From Sphingomonas xanthus (GTDB lineage Bacteria > Pseudomonadota > Alphaproteobacteria > Sphingomonadales > Sphingomonadaceae): 64,000 nucleotides of DNA. A model generated the notes under the pieces. That model searched no databases and had not been told where the DNA came from. It saw nothing but the letters and a program-made list of their open reading frames with translations. The position numbers were made by a program, and so were the translations under genes. The stretch spans positions 1,796,001-1,860,000 of the forward strand of contig NZ_CP041659.1 in assembly GCF_007998985.1 (NCBI RefSeq), given 5' to 3'. Shown here piece by piece: positions 39,334 to 49,580 of this stretch (position 1 is the first letter of the stretch; each line of letters starts with the position of its first letter).

Positions 39334-39819
39334 CTAGTCGTCGGTAAGGGAAACGAACAACATGGTGATCGCCGAGGCCATCGCGTAGAAGAAGGCTCCT
39401 TCCAGGGAACCAGCCCCAACCTCGGTCTGCCACATCTGGAAGAAGGCGGCCCCAAAGGTCATGAAAAAGCCGAACCAGATCAGCAGGGCTATCGCCGCCG
39501 CCCAGACCCCGGCGCGTTTAGCCCGGTGAAATTCTTCTTTTGTGCCGCCTCTGGCTGCGACCATGTCCCAAGCGCCCTTGAACCCGAAGAAACCAATGGC
39601 GACCTCACCGGCGATGACCAGCGCGAGCGCAGCCCAGTGCACGGCAGGGTCGGAAAGGTTGAAGAACAGGGTGCGAGGATAGACCTGATGGTCCACCCCC
39701 GAAAGCACATAGCCGAGCGCGGCATGGGCCTGGGTGATATTTGCCAGATTCTGCAAGGCGTAGATCAAAGCGTGCAGGCCGATGAACAGCACGAGCAGTG
39801 CCTTGATGAGACGGAGCAT
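39334..39819 (-). CDS. DUF2165 membrane protein
   Basis: The 161-aa protein has four hydrophobic segments and the DUF2165 pattern (LIYALQNLANITQAHAALGY, VLSGVDHQVYP). DUF2165 proteins are small membrane proteins of unknown function. The ATG at 39819 is preceded by GGGGGAAAA at good spacing; the open frame runs 26 codons further upstream without family residues. It is convergent with radA, 30 bp apart. Confidence 0.85.
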   Translation of the reverse strand: MLRLIKALLVLFIGLHALIYALQNLANITQAHAALGYVLSGVDHQVYPRTLFFNLSDPAVHWAALALVIAGEVAIGFFGFKGAWDMVAARGGTKEEFHRAKRAGVWAAAIALLIWFGFFMTFGAAFFQMWQTEVGAGSLEGAFFYAMASAITMLFVSLTDD

Positions 39820-39991
39820 GCGTTTTCCCCCTGATTTCGCGGCGCCCCTGATATCGCCGCGGTAGCCCGCTGAGGCTAGCGGCGAAGGCGCTTTCATTCA
39901 AATTCCGCCCCCCCATTGACCGCCCGGCTGCCGATCTTTCCGCCGCTTCCTACTTCCCCGACAGCGCAGCATTCGCTAGCGCTCCGGCGAC

Positions 39992-40501
39992 ATGACCGGG
40001 CTCGATATCTTCGTCATCTTGCTGCTGGGCGGCGCCGCGCTCGTCGGCTTCGTGCGCGGGCTGACGCATGAACTGCTGTCGCTGCTCGCCTGGGTCGCCG
40101 GCATTGCTACGCTGAAACTGTTCCACGGGCCGCTTGCCGAACGGCTGGTGGAAAGCGTCGGTACCGACACGGGGGCAAGCGTGCTGGCCTTCGCGCTCCT
40201 GTTCCTGCCGGCCTATATCGCGGTGAAGCTGTTCGCCCGCGCGGTCGGGGGCAGGGCCCGGCGTTCGGTGCTCGGGCCGATCGACCGACTGCTGGGCGGC
40301 GGGTTTGGGATGCTTAAGGGGCTGATCGGCGCGACGCTGTTCTTCCTGATCGCGAACCTTGCAACCGACATGGTCTATGGCGGCGAAGCGGACCGTCCCC
40401 AATGGATGACCGATAGCCGCACCTATCCGCTGCTCAACGCGACGGGCCGCGCGGTCGTCGACTGGGTCGAAACGCGGCGGACCGCGGGGAGCGGGGCATG
40501 A
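39992..40501 (+). CDS. cvpA: CvpA family membrane protein
   Basis: CvpA proteins are four-segment inner-membrane proteins, first found as needed for colicin V production and later linked to envelope stress or purine-related operons. The 169-aa protein has the family start [20 protein letters not shown] and the segment [20 protein letters not shown]. The stop overlaps the cysS start as ATGA. cvpA-cysS-FeS scaffold-antiporter are all linked by 4-nt overlaps, forming one tight operon. Confidence 0.85.
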   Translation: MTGLDIFVILLLGGAALVGFVRGLTHELLSLLAWVAGIATLKLFHGPLAERLVESVGTDTGASVLAFALLFLPAYIAVKLFARAVGGRARRSVLGPIDRLLGGGFGMLKGLIGATLFFLIANLATDMVYGGEADRPQWMTDSRTYPLLNATGRAVVDWVETRRTAGSGA

Positions 40502-41805
40502 TCCGCCTCCACGATACGATGGCGCGGGAAAAGCGCGACTTCGTTCCCGCCGATCCCAGGCGCATCACTATGTATGTCTGCGGTCCGACCGTCTATGGCC
40601 GCGCCCATATCGGCAACGCCCGGCCGGCGGTCGTGTTCGACACGCTCGCGCGGCTGATCCGTCATCATTATGGCGCAGACAGCTTGGTCTATGCCCGCAA
40701 CGTCACCGACGTCGACGACAAGATCATTGCCGCGGCGCGGGAGGAAGGCGTCGACGCATCGGTAATCACCCACCGCTACGAGGGCTTTTACCTCAAGGAC
40801 ATGGGCGCGCTTGGCGTCGAGCCGCCCACCATCGCGCCGCATGCGACGCAGGAAATCGGCCCGATGGTTGCGATGATCGCTGAACTCGTCGCGCTCGGCC
40901 ATGCCTATGTCGCCGACGGCCATGTACTCTTCTCGGTGCCCGGCGATCCCGACTATGGTGCGCTCAGCCGCCGCGACCGCGACCAGATGATTGCCGGCGC
41001 GCGGGTCGAGGTGGCGCCCTACAAGCGCGACCCGGCCGATTTCGTGTTGTGGAAGCCGAGCGATGAAGGCGTGATCGGCTGGGACAGTCCCTGGGGCAGG
41101 GGACGGCCAGGATGGCACATCGAATGTTCGGCGATGATCCGCGCGCATCTCGGCGAAACGATCGACATCCACGGCGGCGGCCTCGACCTAATCTTCCCGC
41201 ATCACGAGAATGAGATTGCCCAGAGCCGCTGCGCCCATAGGGGGGCGCCGCTGGCACGCTATTGGGTGCATAATGGCTTCGTCGACATGGGCGCTGAGAA
41301 AATGTCGAAGAGCCTTGGCAATGTTGTCACGCCCGAGGCGCTGCTGAAGCAGCATCGCGGGGAGACGCTGCGATTGGCGCTGCTGTCTGCACATTATCGC
41401 CAGCCGCTGCCGTGGACGGCAAGCCTCATCGCCCAGTCCAAGGCGACGCTTGACCGGCTGTATCGCGCAGCGGGCGATGCCGAAGCCGGCACTGTCGACC
41501 CGGGCGTGGTCGACGCGCTCGGCGACGATCTTAATACCCCTCTGGCCTTGTCGCGCCTGTCGGCGATTGACAGGCCCGCGGACCTACGCGCCTCGGCGGC
41601 TCTGCTAGGACTGCTCGGTGACAGCGGGGACGCCTGGTTCCGGGGCGACGGCGATGGCGACGAGGTCGAGGCACAAATCGCGGCGCGGACCGACGCCAAG
41701 GCGCGGCGGGACTTTGCCGAGGCGGACCGCATCCGTGACGCACTGAAGGCCGGAGGGATCGTCTTGGAGGACGGACCCGGCGGCACCACATGGCGCAGGG
41801 AATGA
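40498..41805 (+). CDS. cysS: Cysteine-tRNA ligase
   Basis: CysRS charges tRNA-Cys. The 435-aa class I synthetase has zinc-binding Cys28 ([10 protein letters not shown]), the HIGH-type motif AHIGNARP, the conserved NVTDVDDKI, and the KMSKS motif ([12 protein letters not shown]). The length is slightly short for the family (about 460 aa), but no key motif is missing. The start ATG overlaps the stop of cvpA, and the stop overlaps the next gene. Confidence 0.96.
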   Translation: MIRLHDTMAREKRDFVPADPRRITMYVCGPTVYGRAHIGNARPAVVFDTLARLIRHHYGADSLVYARNVTDVDDKIIAAAREEGVDASVITHRYEGFYLKDMGALGVEPPTIAPHATQEIGPMVAMIAELVALGHAYVADGHVLFSVPGDPDYGALSRRDRDQMIAGARVEVAPYKRDPADFVLWKPSDEGVIGWDSPWGRGRPGWHIECSAMIRAHLGETIDIHGGGLDLIFPHHENEIAQSRCAHRGAPLARYWVHNGFVDMGAEKMSKSLGNVVTPEALLKQHRGETLRLALLSAHYRQPLPWTASLIAQSKATLDRLYRAAGDAEAGTVDPGVVDALGDDLNTPLALSRLSAIDRPADLRASAALLGLLGDSGDAWFRGDGDGDEVEAQIAARTDAKARRDFAEADRIRDALKAGGIVLEDGPGGTTWRRE

Positions 41806-42221
41806 CTGCACCCCTTTATACCCGCGATATCTTGCGGCTGGCAGCGAACATCCCCGGACAGCGCGGCTTTGACGAATTAAACGGCGACACCGAGACCCGC
41901 TCGCCGACCTGTGGCAGCCGGATGCGGGTCGCGGTCGAGCTCAATGGGGCAGGGCAAGTCGTCGCGCTGACCCAGGCGGTCGAAGCATGTGCATTCGGCC
42001 AGGCGGCTGCGGCGCTGATGGGGCGCTCGGCACAGGGCCGCACGCGCACGGACATCGAAACGGCAATCGGCGTGATCGAAGCCTGGCTCGACGGCGATGA
42101 CGCCGCTGGGGACGGCTGGCCCGGAATAGCTGCCCTGGAACCTGTGCGGCGGCGCAAGGGCCGGCACGGCGCGGTATTGCTTCCGTTCCGCGCGCTACTG
42201 GCCGCGATGGAGCGACGATGA
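41802..42221 (+). CDS. Iron-sulfur cluster scaffold-like protein (NifU N-domain)
   Basis: The 139-aa protein resembles the NifU/IscU N-terminal domain: SPTCGSRM supplies the first Cys and [11 protein letters not shown] the second. The usual third Cys position (RHGAVLLPF) has Ala, and the Asp beside the first Cys is Ser. Such variants form a subfamily in alphaproteobacteria, and may not hold a full cluster. I chose ATG 41802, which overlaps the cysS stop as ATGA; ATG 41790 is an alternative. Confidence 0.75.
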   Translation: MTAPLYTRDILRLAANIPGQRGFDELNGDTETRSPTCGSRMRVAVELNGAGQVVALTQAVEACAFGQAAAALMGRSAQGRTRTDIETAIGVIEAWLDGDDAAGDGWPGIAALEPVRRRKGRHGAVLLPFRALLAAMERR

Positions 42222-44026
42222 CCGAGATGCTGATGGCCGCGGGCACCGCCGAGGCAGCGGAAACCACCGGTTTCCTGCTTGAAAGTGGTGCAGTGATGCT
42301 GGGCACGGCCTTGGTGTTCGTGCTCTTTTTCCGCAAGCTCGGGCTTGGCGCGACGCTGGGTTACATCGTCGGCGGCGCGCTGATCGGACCGCATCTGCTG
42401 AGCCTGGTCGACGATCCCGAGGATATGGCGAGCATATCTGAGATCGGCATCGCGCTACTGCTGTTCATCATTGGCCTGGAGCTAAATCCCAGCCGGCTGT
42501 GGCGGCTGCGCAGGGACATATTCGGTCTCGGGCTGGCGCAGGTCGTGCTGTGCGGGCTGGCATTGAGCCTGTTCATCCACCTGGCGCTCGGGATCACCGC
42601 CGAGGCGGCCCTGGCAATCGGCCTGTCACTTGGCCTGTCCTCGACGGCGCAGGTCATGCCGATGCTGCGTTCGGGCGGCGACTTGCACACCCAAAAAGGG
42701 GAGCGGGCTTTTTCGGTGCTGCTGTTCCAGGACCTGTCGATCGTTCCCCTGATCACGATCATCGCCGCCATGTCGCGGGTGCCCCCCGATCCCAGCGACC
42801 CGAGCGGGCTGACCCTGGCGCTCTATACCGTCGGCGCAATCGTCGCGCTGGTGCTAGCCGGCCGCTGGGTCCTGAACCCGCTATTCCGCCTGATCGGGCG
42901 ACAGGGCGAGCGGGAATTGTTTGTCGTCGCCGGCCTGTTCACCGTCGTCGGCGCGGCGGCGCTGATGCATTCGCTCGGCCTGTCGGTCGCGCTGGGGGCC
43001 TTTGTTGCGGGCGTGATGCTAGCCGAATCGCCTTACCGCCATGAACTGGAAAGCGACGTCGAGCCGTTTCGCTCGATCCTGCTCGGGCTTTTCTTCCTGT
43101 CCGTCGGAATGCTGCTCGACCTCGGCACGATCGCGAACCGGCCGCTGTTCGTGTTCGGGATTGCGGCCGCGGTTATCGTGATCAAGGCGGGGATCATCAC
43201 CCTGCTTGCGCGCGCGTTTCGCAACGGGTGGGCGCCGAGCATCCGGCTTGGCCTGCTGCTGAGCCAGGCAGGCGAGTTCGGCTTCGTGCTGTTCGCCGCC
43301 GCGGCGTCGGCGCGGCTGATCCTTCCCGAAGCGGCCTCGCTGTTCGGCGCGGTGGTCACCCTGTCGATGATGGCGACCCCGTTCCTGATGCGGCTGGCCG
43401 ACCGGTTCGAGCAGCGCGCGGCCACTAGCGGGGGGACCCCGGCCGGGCCGGAGGATTCGCCGGAGACGAGTGTCATCGTGGTCGGTTACGGAAGGTTTGG
43501 CCAGACCGTGGCGCAGATGCTGATGGCCAAGGGTGTCGGGGTCACCTTGATCGACAAGAAGCCGCAGCAGATCGAGCAGTCGGGACGTTTCGGCACCAAA
43601 GTCTATTATGGCGACGGGCTGAGGCTCGACCTGCTTCGGACCGCCGGGGCGGACAGCGCCCGGGCCATATTATTCTGCAACGACAATGCGGACGGGGCGC
43701 TCAGCACCCGCACGCTTCAACCCGTACTTGAGAGCTTCCCGCAGGCGGCGGTAATGGTCCGCGCCTATGATCGGCGCCACCTTATTTCGCTCGATGGGCT
43801 CGATCTTGCTCATTCCCAGCGCGAACTGTTCGAAAGCGCCGTGACGATGGGCAAAAAGGCATTGAAGGCGATCGGCATTGAGGCGGCAGAGGTCGACCGG
43901 GTCGAGCGCGAATATCGGATGCGCGACTGCGAGCGCCTGGAGCGGCAAAGCGCGACCGGCGACCTGGCGGCGGGACTGGAGCGCTCGTTCGGCCACGACC
44001 GCGCGCTTCCAGATGAACCGGGCTAG
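42218..44026 (+). CDS. CPA2-type cation:proton antiporter with RCK domain (Kef-like)
   Basis: The 602-aa inner-membrane protein has about 12 hydrophobic segments (LGATLGYIVGGALIGPHLL, GIALLLFIIGLELNPSRLW) and a C-terminal RCK_N domain binding NAD (VIVVGYGRFGQTVAQMLMAK). The family includes glutathione-gated KefB/KefC, which release K+ in exchange for H+ on electrophile stress. The KefB/C-like gating sequence cannot be verified. It starts as ATGA with the preceding gene. The stop codon shares bases with the stop of convergent aroB (CTAG). Confidence 0.88.
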   Translation: MTEMLMAAGTAEAAETTGFLLESGAVMLGTALVFVLFFRKLGLGATLGYIVGGALIGPHLLSLVDDPEDMASISEIGIALLLFIIGLELNPSRLWRLRRDIFGLGLAQVVLCGLALSLFIHLALGITAEAALAIGLSLGLSSTAQVMPMLRSGGDLHTQKGERAFSVLLFQDLSIVPLITIIAAMSRVPPDPSDPSGLTLALYTVGAIVALVLAGRWVLNPLFRLIGRQGERELFVVAGLFTVVGAAALMHSLGLSVALGAFVAGVMLAESPYRHELESDVEPFRSILLGLFFLSVGMLLDLGTIANRPLFVFGIAAAVIVIKAGIITLLARAFRNGWAPSIRLGLLLSQAGEFGFVLFAAAASARLILPEAASLFGAVVTLSMMATPFLMRLADRFEQRAATSGGTPAGPEDSPETSVIVVGYGRFGQTVAQMLMAKGVGVTLIDKKPQQIEQSGRFGTKVYYGDGLRLDLLRTAGADSARAILFCNDNADGALSTRTLQPVLESFPQAAVMVRAYDRRHLISLDGLDLAHSQRELFESAVTMGKKALKAIGIEAAEVDRVEREYRMRDCERLERQSATGDLAAGLERSFGHDRALPDEPG

Positions 44027-45087
44027 TCTTCGCGGGCGAGAAAAGCTGCCAGGCGCTCGGCCTCCATGCCGGGGTGCAGGAACGTCTTGCCGATTCCGTG
44101 CGCAAGCACCAGCCGGAGCGCGCCGCCGACGTTCTTCTTGTCGCTGAGCATGCGCTGGACCAGCGCGCCCGACCTTGCGGATAGGCCGACATCGCCTAGC
44201 CGCGTCGGCAGGCCGACGCGCTTGAGGTGGAACGCGACCCGCTGGCAATCGGCCAAGGGACAAAGGTCCATCGCTGCCGAAAATTTGAACGCGAGAGCCA
44301 GGCCAATTGCAACGGCCTCGCCATGCAGCAGCCGACCTAGTCCGGCCTCAGCCTCGATGGCATGGGCGAAGCTGTGACCGAGGTTCAGAAGCGCGCGCTG
44401 GCCGCTGCGGTCCTCAAGGTCGCCCGCAACGATCCGCGCCTTGGACTCGATTGCCTGTGCAATTGCCCGCTGGCGCGCGCCGCGATGACCCGCGAGCAGG
44501 GCGCCGCCATTGTCCTCGCACCAGGCGAAAAAGCCGGGCTGGTCGATGAGGCCATATTTGACGATCTCGGCATAGCCCGAAAGGAGCTGCCGCGCGTCGA
44601 GCGTGTCGAGAAAATCCGGATCGACTATGACCAGCGCGGGTTCGTGGAAGCTCCCGATCACATTCTTTTCGCCAAACGCATCGATCGCGGTCTTGCCGCC
44701 GATTGCGCTGTCGGCCTGGGCAAGAAGGGTGGTTGGCACGTGGACGACCGGGCAGCCGCGCTTGAACAGCGAAGCGGCCAGTCCGGCGACGTCGCCGACG
44801 CTGCCGCCGCCAAGCGCGACAACGATCGTGTCGCGATTGGCACCGAGGCGCGCGAAGTCGGCCAAAAGGTTATGAAGCACGGTCCAGTCCTTGGCGGCTT
44901 CGCCTTCGGGCACGAGCAACGGCTCTGCGCCAAGCGCCTCGGCGACGCGCACTCCGTGGAGCGCGAACAGGCGGGGTTCGCTGACGAGGATGGGCGCACC
45001 GCGACCGGTGAGCCGTTCCAGTCCCGCCTCCACCGGCCCGATGACCGCTTCATAGGGCCGGCGGCCCGGGATGCGAATTTCCTTCAT
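44023..45087 (-). CDS. aroB: 3-dehydroquinate synthase
   Basis: AroB converts DAHP to 3-dehydroquinate, the second shikimate step. The 354-aa protein has GGGSVGDVAGLAASLFKRG, VPTTLLAQADSAIGGKTAID, EIVKYGLI and NLGHSFAHAIE, all NAD- or metal-binding signatures of the family. Length is normal. The start ATG overlaps the aroK stop as ATGA, giving an aroK-aroB operon, the standard arrangement. Confidence 0.96.
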   Translation of the reverse strand: MKEIRIPGRRPYEAVIGPVEAGLERLTGRGAPILVSEPRLFALHGVRVAEALGAEPLLVPEGEAAKDWTVLHNLLADFARLGANRDTIVVALGGGSVGDVAGLAASLFKRGCPVVHVPTTLLAQADSAIGGKTAIDAFGEKNVIGSFHEPALVIVDPDFLDTLDARQLLSGYAEIVKYGLIDQPGFFAWCEDNGGALLAGHRGARQRAIAQAIESKARIVAGDLEDRSGQRALLNLGHSFAHAIEAEAGLGRLLHGEAVAIGLALAFKFSAAMDLCPLADCQRVAFHLKRVGLPTRLGDVGLSARSGALVQRMLSDKKNVGGALRLVLAHGIGKTFLHPGMEAERLAAFLARED

Positions 45088-45623
45088 CGGTTCAGCCGGT
45101 CTTGGAGTGCGGCGACGATCTGTTCGACGACATCTGCGTGCGCGCTGCCACAAGTGCGGACATGGATCTGCGCCTCGGCGTAGAATGACCTGCGCTCGTC
45201 GGCGAGGCGGGTCAGGATTGCCGCTCGGTCGCCGCTGCGAAGCAATGGACGCGTGTCCCGGCGTCCGGTGCGCTCGGCCAGCACTGCGATCGGTGCATCG
45301 AGCCATACCGTGATCGCGCGCTCGTTAAGCAGCTGGCGCGTTCGCGGATCGACGAAAGCGCCCCCCCCGGTTGCGATGACCCGCACATCCCCTTCCACTA
45401 GCCGAGCGACCAGGCGCCGCTCGCCGTCGCGAAAGTCCGCTTCGCCAAACAGTTCGAATACGTCCGCCGCGCTTGCGCCCGCGGCTTCCTCGATCTCCGC
45501 GTCGCTGTCGACGAACGGCAGCCCAAGCCGCCTTGCCAGACGGCGCCCCACGGTCGACTTCCCGGCGCCCATTAGCCCGACAAGCACGATCGGCCGGTCA
45601 AGAACATCTCTCAGCTGTTGCAC
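45084..45623 (-). CDS. aroK: Shikimate kinase
   Basis: AroK phosphorylates shikimate using ATP. The 179-aa protein has the P-loop GLMGAGKSTVGRRLA, the shikimate-binding DSDAEIEE, FRDGERR and ATGGGAF. The ATG at 45623 starts MQQLRDVLDRPIVLVG. The small protein gene diverges 95 bp away. Confidence 0.95.
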   Translation of the reverse strand: MQQLRDVLDRPIVLVGLMGAGKSTVGRRLARRLGLPFVDSDAEIEEAAGASAADVFELFGEADFRDGERRLVARLVEGDVRVIATGGGAFVDPRTRQLLNERAITVWLDAPIAVLAERTGRRDTRPLLRSGDRAAILTRLADERRSFYAEAQIHVRTCGSAHADVVEQIVAALQDRLNR

Positions 45624-45718
45624 TTTGTCGTTAAATCCCCTTGGCCGGGGGTATACATACGCCCGCTTGGTCGGGCAAAAGCCTTTCGCATTCCCGAAAA
45701 CTGCCTATTGGAGCGCCG

Positions 45719-45853
45719 ATGTCTCGAGGTCTGATTTTCCTGCTGTTGGTGACCATCCTGCTGGTTGGCGGGCTGTTCCTTCTCTCGAGCGGCGCGGACG
45801 AAGTGCCGGTGCAGACCATCGAAGGCGATGTCACGGCCAATGCGGCGGGCTGA
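45719..45853 (+). CDS. Small single-pass membrane protein, 44 aa
   Basis: ATG 45719 encodes MSRGLIFLLLVTILLVGGLF followed by a short polar tail (SSGADEVPVQTIEGDVTANA, AG). It has one N-terminal membrane segment, with the tail probably in the periplasm. It overlaps the next gene by 14 bp in a different frame, indicating coupled translation. Function is unknown. A TATACAT-like element lies about 65 bp upstream. Confidence 0.7.
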   Translation: MSRGLIFLLLVTILLVGGLFLLSSGADEVPVQTIEGDVTANAAG

Positions 45854-47633
45854 CAAGGCGCTGATCGGAACCGCGGCGCTAGCGATTGCGCTGGCGATTC
45901 CCGCGATTGCCCAGGACCGGCCGGAATCGATCCTGCCGCCCGGTTTCGGGGAGGCGCAGTCCCCGTCACCGCCCCCCGAAAATAGCAATTCGGTTGCTAC
46001 CGCAACGGCAAGCCGTCCCGCATCGCCGAGCAGCGGCGAATCCGAGGTCGAGACAGTCGAAAGCCTGTCGCCGATGGAAGAACTTCTCAGCCAACCAGTG
46101 GTCAAGCAGGTCGAATATCGGACCCGCCGCGATCCGCGGATGTCGGGAACCCTCGAACCTGCGGCGATCGGTCTGAGCGACCGGCCATGGGGATCTGCAA
46201 GCGGCAAGGCCCTGCAAATCCTGATGCGGCGGATGGAAACGCCGCTCGCATCGCGCTGGGCGCATATCGGCCTTCGCAGCCTGTTGCTGGCGCGGGTGCC
46301 CGCGCCGAACGACGTCAATCCGGTGGACTGGGCCGCCGAGCGGGCCTGGCTGTTGCTGCGCATGGGCGAGGCCGATGCCGCCCGGCTGCTCGTAGCCAGC
46401 GTCGATACCGACCGCTTTACGCCGAAGATGCAGCAGGTCGCCCTCCAGGCGGCGCTGGCAAGCAGCGATCCCTCGGCAATGTGCCCGCTGGAGGAAGGTT
46501 TGTCGCGTGTCGAACCCCGGGTTGCCGGGCTGGTCACCGCGATCTGCGCCTCCCTGTCGGGGGAAGCGGAACGGGCGGCCGCGGACATTGAGGCGGCGCG
46601 GCGGCGGGGCCGGGTCGGAGCCATCGACCTGGCGCTGGCCGACAAGGTGGTTGGCGCTGGGGCCGAGACCGCGCGCGCGGTGACCATCGAATGGGAACCG
46701 GTCGAACAGCTCAACAGCTGGCGCTATGGCCTGTCCACCGCAACCGCGCTGATGCCGCCCGAAAGGCTGGTAAATTCGGCCACGCCCCGGACCCGCGCCT
46801 GGCTGGCGCGGGCGCCGATGTTCCCTGCCAGCGCCCGGATTCCCTCGGCGCGGTTCGCCGCCGGCCTAGGCGTTTTTTCCAGCGAAGCGCTGATGGACCT
46901 TTATGCGGCCGCCTATGACGCGACCGACCCCGATGCGCTGGGCGAAAGCGATGCATGGCAGGTGCGGCTGAGCTTCGTCGGGCGGACACTGGACGACCGG
47001 ATGGCGGCGATGCGCCAATTGTGGGGCAACAGCAGCTCTCCGCTCGATCGCTATGCCAGCCAAGTGCTGGTTTCGCGGCCGGCGCGCAAGATCGCGCCCA
47101 ACGCCGACCTCCAGTCGGACGCCCCGGACCTTGTCGCTTCGCTGCTTGCTGGCGGCTTCGACCGGGAGGCGGCGCGCTGGGCGGCAACGGTGCCCGATAT
47201 GGACGACCAGTCCGCCGACGCCGTCTGGGCGATGCTGGCATTGGGCGCGCCGGATTCGGCCGGTGTCGAGATCAGTGCGGGGCGAATCGGGGATTTCGCC
47301 GATCGTGACGGCAGCGCGAACCGCCAGCGCACCGCGTTGCTAGTGGCCGCGCTTGCCGGGCTGGGTCGGATCGACGCAGCGACTGCGGGTCGGTTGAGCC
47401 GCGAATATCGGCTTGGCCTGGGCAGCGAGACCGGCTGGACGCGGATGATCGACGGCGCAATGCGACGCCGGCAGGGCGGGACGTCGATCCTGCTGGCGGC
47501 GAGCGCGCTGCAGGGACGGCAGTTCGACCGCGTCGGGCCGGTCTACATTTTCCACGCGGTCAACGCCCTGAAGCGGACCGGGCATGAATATCTGGCCCGG
47601 ATGGTCGCGGCGGAGGCGCTTGCGCGCACGTGA
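45840..47633 (+). CDS. Exported protein of unknown function, 597 aa
   Basis: The protein starts MRRADKALIGTAALAIALAI with a signal peptide ending AIAQ. A Pro- and Ser-rich linker (PSPPPENSNS) follows, then a long helical region of Leu- and Ala-rich repeats without a named motif, somewhat like TPR or other helical solenoids. It is co-expressed with the 44-aa membrane protein upstream (14-bp overlap) and with xerD downstream (GTGA overlap). The link to xerD recurs in sphingomonads, to my recollection, but the function is unknown. Confidence 0.75.
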   Translation: MRRADKALIGTAALAIALAIPAIAQDRPESILPPGFGEAQSPSPPPENSNSVATATASRPASPSSGESEVETVESLSPMEELLSQPVVKQVEYRTRRDPRMSGTLEPAAIGLSDRPWGSASGKALQILMRRMETPLASRWAHIGLRSLLLARVPAPNDVNPVDWAAERAWLLLRMGEADAARLLVASVDTDRFTPKMQQVALQAALASSDPSAMCPLEEGLSRVEPRVAGLVTAICASLSGEAERAAADIEAARRRGRVGAIDLALADKVVGAGAETARAVTIEWEPVEQLNSWRYGLSTATALMPPERLVNSATPRTRAWLARAPMFPASARIPSARFAAGLGVFSSEALMDLYAAAYDATDPDALGESDAWQVRLSFVGRTLDDRMAAMRQLWGNSSSPLDRYASQVLVSRPARKIAPNADLQSDAPDLVASLLAGGFDREAARWAATVPDMDDQSADAVWAMLALGAPDSAGVEISAGRIGDFADRDGSANRQRTALLVAALAGLGRIDAATAGRLSREYRLGLGSETGWTRMIDGAMRRRQGGTSILLAASALQGRQFDRVGPVYIFHAVNALKRTGHEYLARMVAAEALART

Positions 47634-48526
47634 CCGAACGCGACCGCGCGCTGGTCGACCGCTTCTGCGACATGCTCGCCGCCGAGGCCGGCGCCTCTCG
47701 CAACACATTGCTCGCCTATCGCCGCGATCTGGCCGCAGCGTCGGAAACGGTTGGATCGCTGGAGGCGGCGGGTAAGGCCGAACTGTCCGGTCTTGGCGCT
47801 GCCTGGACGGACCTGGCCGCTTCTACCGTCGCCCGGCGCAGTGCGGCGCTTCGGCGATTTTACGGCTTCCTGTTCGATGAAGGGCTGCGGTCCGACGACC
47901 CGTCCTCTGCCTTGCCCAAGCCGAGCTTGCAGCGGCCTCTGCCGCGAATTCTCGATGCGCATGAGGTCGAAGCGATGTTCGCCCTGATCGAGGAGCGGGC
48001 GGCGAGCGACGAGCCGCTTGCGATCCGCAACCTTGCGCTGCTGGAACTGCTTTATGGTTCGGGTTTGCGGGCGACCGAACTGGTGTCGCTGCCGCGCCGG
48101 GCGATCCGCCCCGGCCAACCCTTCATGATGCTGAGCGGCAAGGGCGGCAAGGAACGGCTGGTGCCGGTATCAGTGTGCGCTGCAGAGGCGGTGCAGCGCT
48201 GGCTGCCGCATGTTCCGGCAGGTTCCAACTGGCTGTTTCCAAGCGGCAAGAGCCACCTGAGCCGGGTTCGCCTGTTCCAGCTGGTCCGGGCGATGGCCGG
48301 ACTGGCAGGGATCGCGCCCGACCGGGTCAGCCCGCACGTTCTTCGCCATGCCTTTGCGACGCATCTGCTCGCCGGCGGAGCCGATTTGCGCGTGCTCCAG
48401 TCGCTGCTCGGCCATGCCGATATCGCGACCACGCAAATCTACACGCATGTTGATGCGGCGCGACTGGTCGAGTTGGTCAACAGCCGGCACCCGCTGGCAA
48501 CCGCCAAGCGCACTGCCGAGCGTTGA
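47630..48526 (+). CDS. xerD: Tyrosine recombinase XerD
   Basis: XerC/XerD resolve chromosome dimers at dif. The 298-aa protein has an N-terminal SAM-like DNA-binding domain ([20 protein letters not shown]) and the catalytic set: Arg ([10 protein letters not shown]), Lys ([11 protein letters not shown]), HxxR ([13 protein letters not shown]), His (GHADIATT) and Tyr (IYTHV). Length is that of host Xer proteins rather than phage integrases, and no att site or cargo is nearby. It starts at GTG, overlapping the preceding stop. Confidence 0.9.
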   Translation: MTERDRALVDRFCDMLAAEAGASRNTLLAYRRDLAAASETVGSLEAAGKAELSGLGAAWTDLAASTVARRSAALRRFYGFLFDEGLRSDDPSSALPKPSLQRPLPRILDAHEVEAMFALIEERAASDEPLAIRNLALLELLYGSGLRATELVSLPRRAIRPGQPFMMLSGKGGKERLVPVSVCAAEAVQRWLPHVPAGSNWLFPSGKSHLSRVRLFQLVRAMAGLAGIAPDRVSPHVLRHAFATHLLAGGADLRVLQSLLGHADIATTQIYTHVDAARLVELVNSRHPLATAKRTAER

Positions 48527-48560
48527 CGGAAGCGCCCGCGCCGCTTACCCCGCGCCGCCA

Positions 48561-49502
48561 ATGCTTAGCTATCTTGAATTTGAAAAGCCGATCGCCGCCC
48601 TCGACGCGCGAATCAATGAATTGCGCGACACCGCCACGGCGGGGGAAATCGATATCGAGTCCGAGGTTTCCAAGCTTGAGGCCAAGTCGTCCAAGCTGCT
48701 TCGTGAAACCTACGCAAAGCTGACGCCCTGGCAGAAGACGCAGGTCGCCCGTCACCCGGAGCGGCCGCATTTCAAACATTATGTCGCCGGACTTACCGAA
48801 GACTTCATGCCGCTTGCGGGCGATCGCGCCTTCGCGGACGATCCCGCGATCGTCGGCGGACTTGCCCGCATCGATGGCCGCAAGGTGTTGATCATCGGCC
48901 ATGAAAAGGGCGACGACACGGCCAGCCGACTCAAGCATAATTTCGGCATGGCCAAGCCAGAAGGCTATCGCAAGGCGATCCGCCTGATGCAGCTTGCTGA
49001 CCGTTTCGACCTGCCGGTGATCAGCCTGGTCGACACATCGGGTGCCTTTCCGGGCGTGCAGGCCGAAGAACGCGGGCAGGCAGAAGCCATCGCCCGATCG
49101 ACCGAGCAATGCCTGGCGCTGGGAGTGCCGATGATCGCCGCCGTGGTTGGCGAAGGCGGTTCGGGCGGCGCGGTGGCCATTGCCGCCGCTAACCGGGTGC
49201 TGATGTTCGAACATGCCGTCTATTCGGTGATTTCACCGGAGGGCTGCGCCTCGATCCTGTGGCGCACCGCAGACAAGGCGGCGGATGCCGCCGAAGCTAT
49301 GCGGGTAACCGCAAGTGACCTCCAGGCGCTCGGAGTGGTCGATCGGGTCGTTGCCGAGCCCTTGGGCGGCGCGCACCGTGCCCCCGCCGAAGCGATCGGC
49401 AGCCTCAAGGCGGCGATCATTGAGGAGTTGGACGGGCTCGCCAAGCTCGACCGGGCCAAGGTGTTGGAACAGCGCCGCGCCAAGTTCCTGGCGATCGGCT
49501 GA
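48561..49502 (+). CDS. accA: Acetyl-CoA carboxylase carboxyltransferase subunit alpha
   Basis: AccA forms the carboxyltransferase with AccD in malonyl-CoA synthesis for fatty acids. The 313-aa protein starts [20 protein letters not shown], with [28 protein letters not shown] and [11 protein letters not shown] characteristic of the family. Length is standard. The ATG at 48561 is the family start; the open frame upstream overlaps xerD. Confidence 0.96.
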   Translation: MLSYLEFEKPIAALDARINELRDTATAGEIDIESEVSKLEAKSSKLLRETYAKLTPWQKTQVARHPERPHFKHYVAGLTEDFMPLAGDRAFADDPAIVGGLARIDGRKVLIIGHEKGDDTASRLKHNFGMAKPEGYRKAIRLMQLADRFDLPVISLVDTSGAFPGVQAEERGQAEAIARSTEQCLALGVPMIAAVVGEGGSGGAVAIAAANRVLMFEHAVYSVISPEGCASILWRTADKAADAAEAMRVTASDLQALGVVDRVVAEPLGGAHRAPAEAIGSLKAAIIEELDGLAKLDRAKVLEQRRAKFLAIG

Positions 49503-49580
49503 AGCCCTCCAGCGCTCGGAACCTTCCCGCCGGATACTCCGTTCAGTGGCGGGAAAGCCGCGATGTGACGGAGTACAGCT

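Noticed and set aside
47630..48526. Tyrosine recombinase as sign of an integrated element
   Set aside because: Length, motifs and operon context fit housekeeping XerD. There are no flanking repeats, att sites or mobile cargo.
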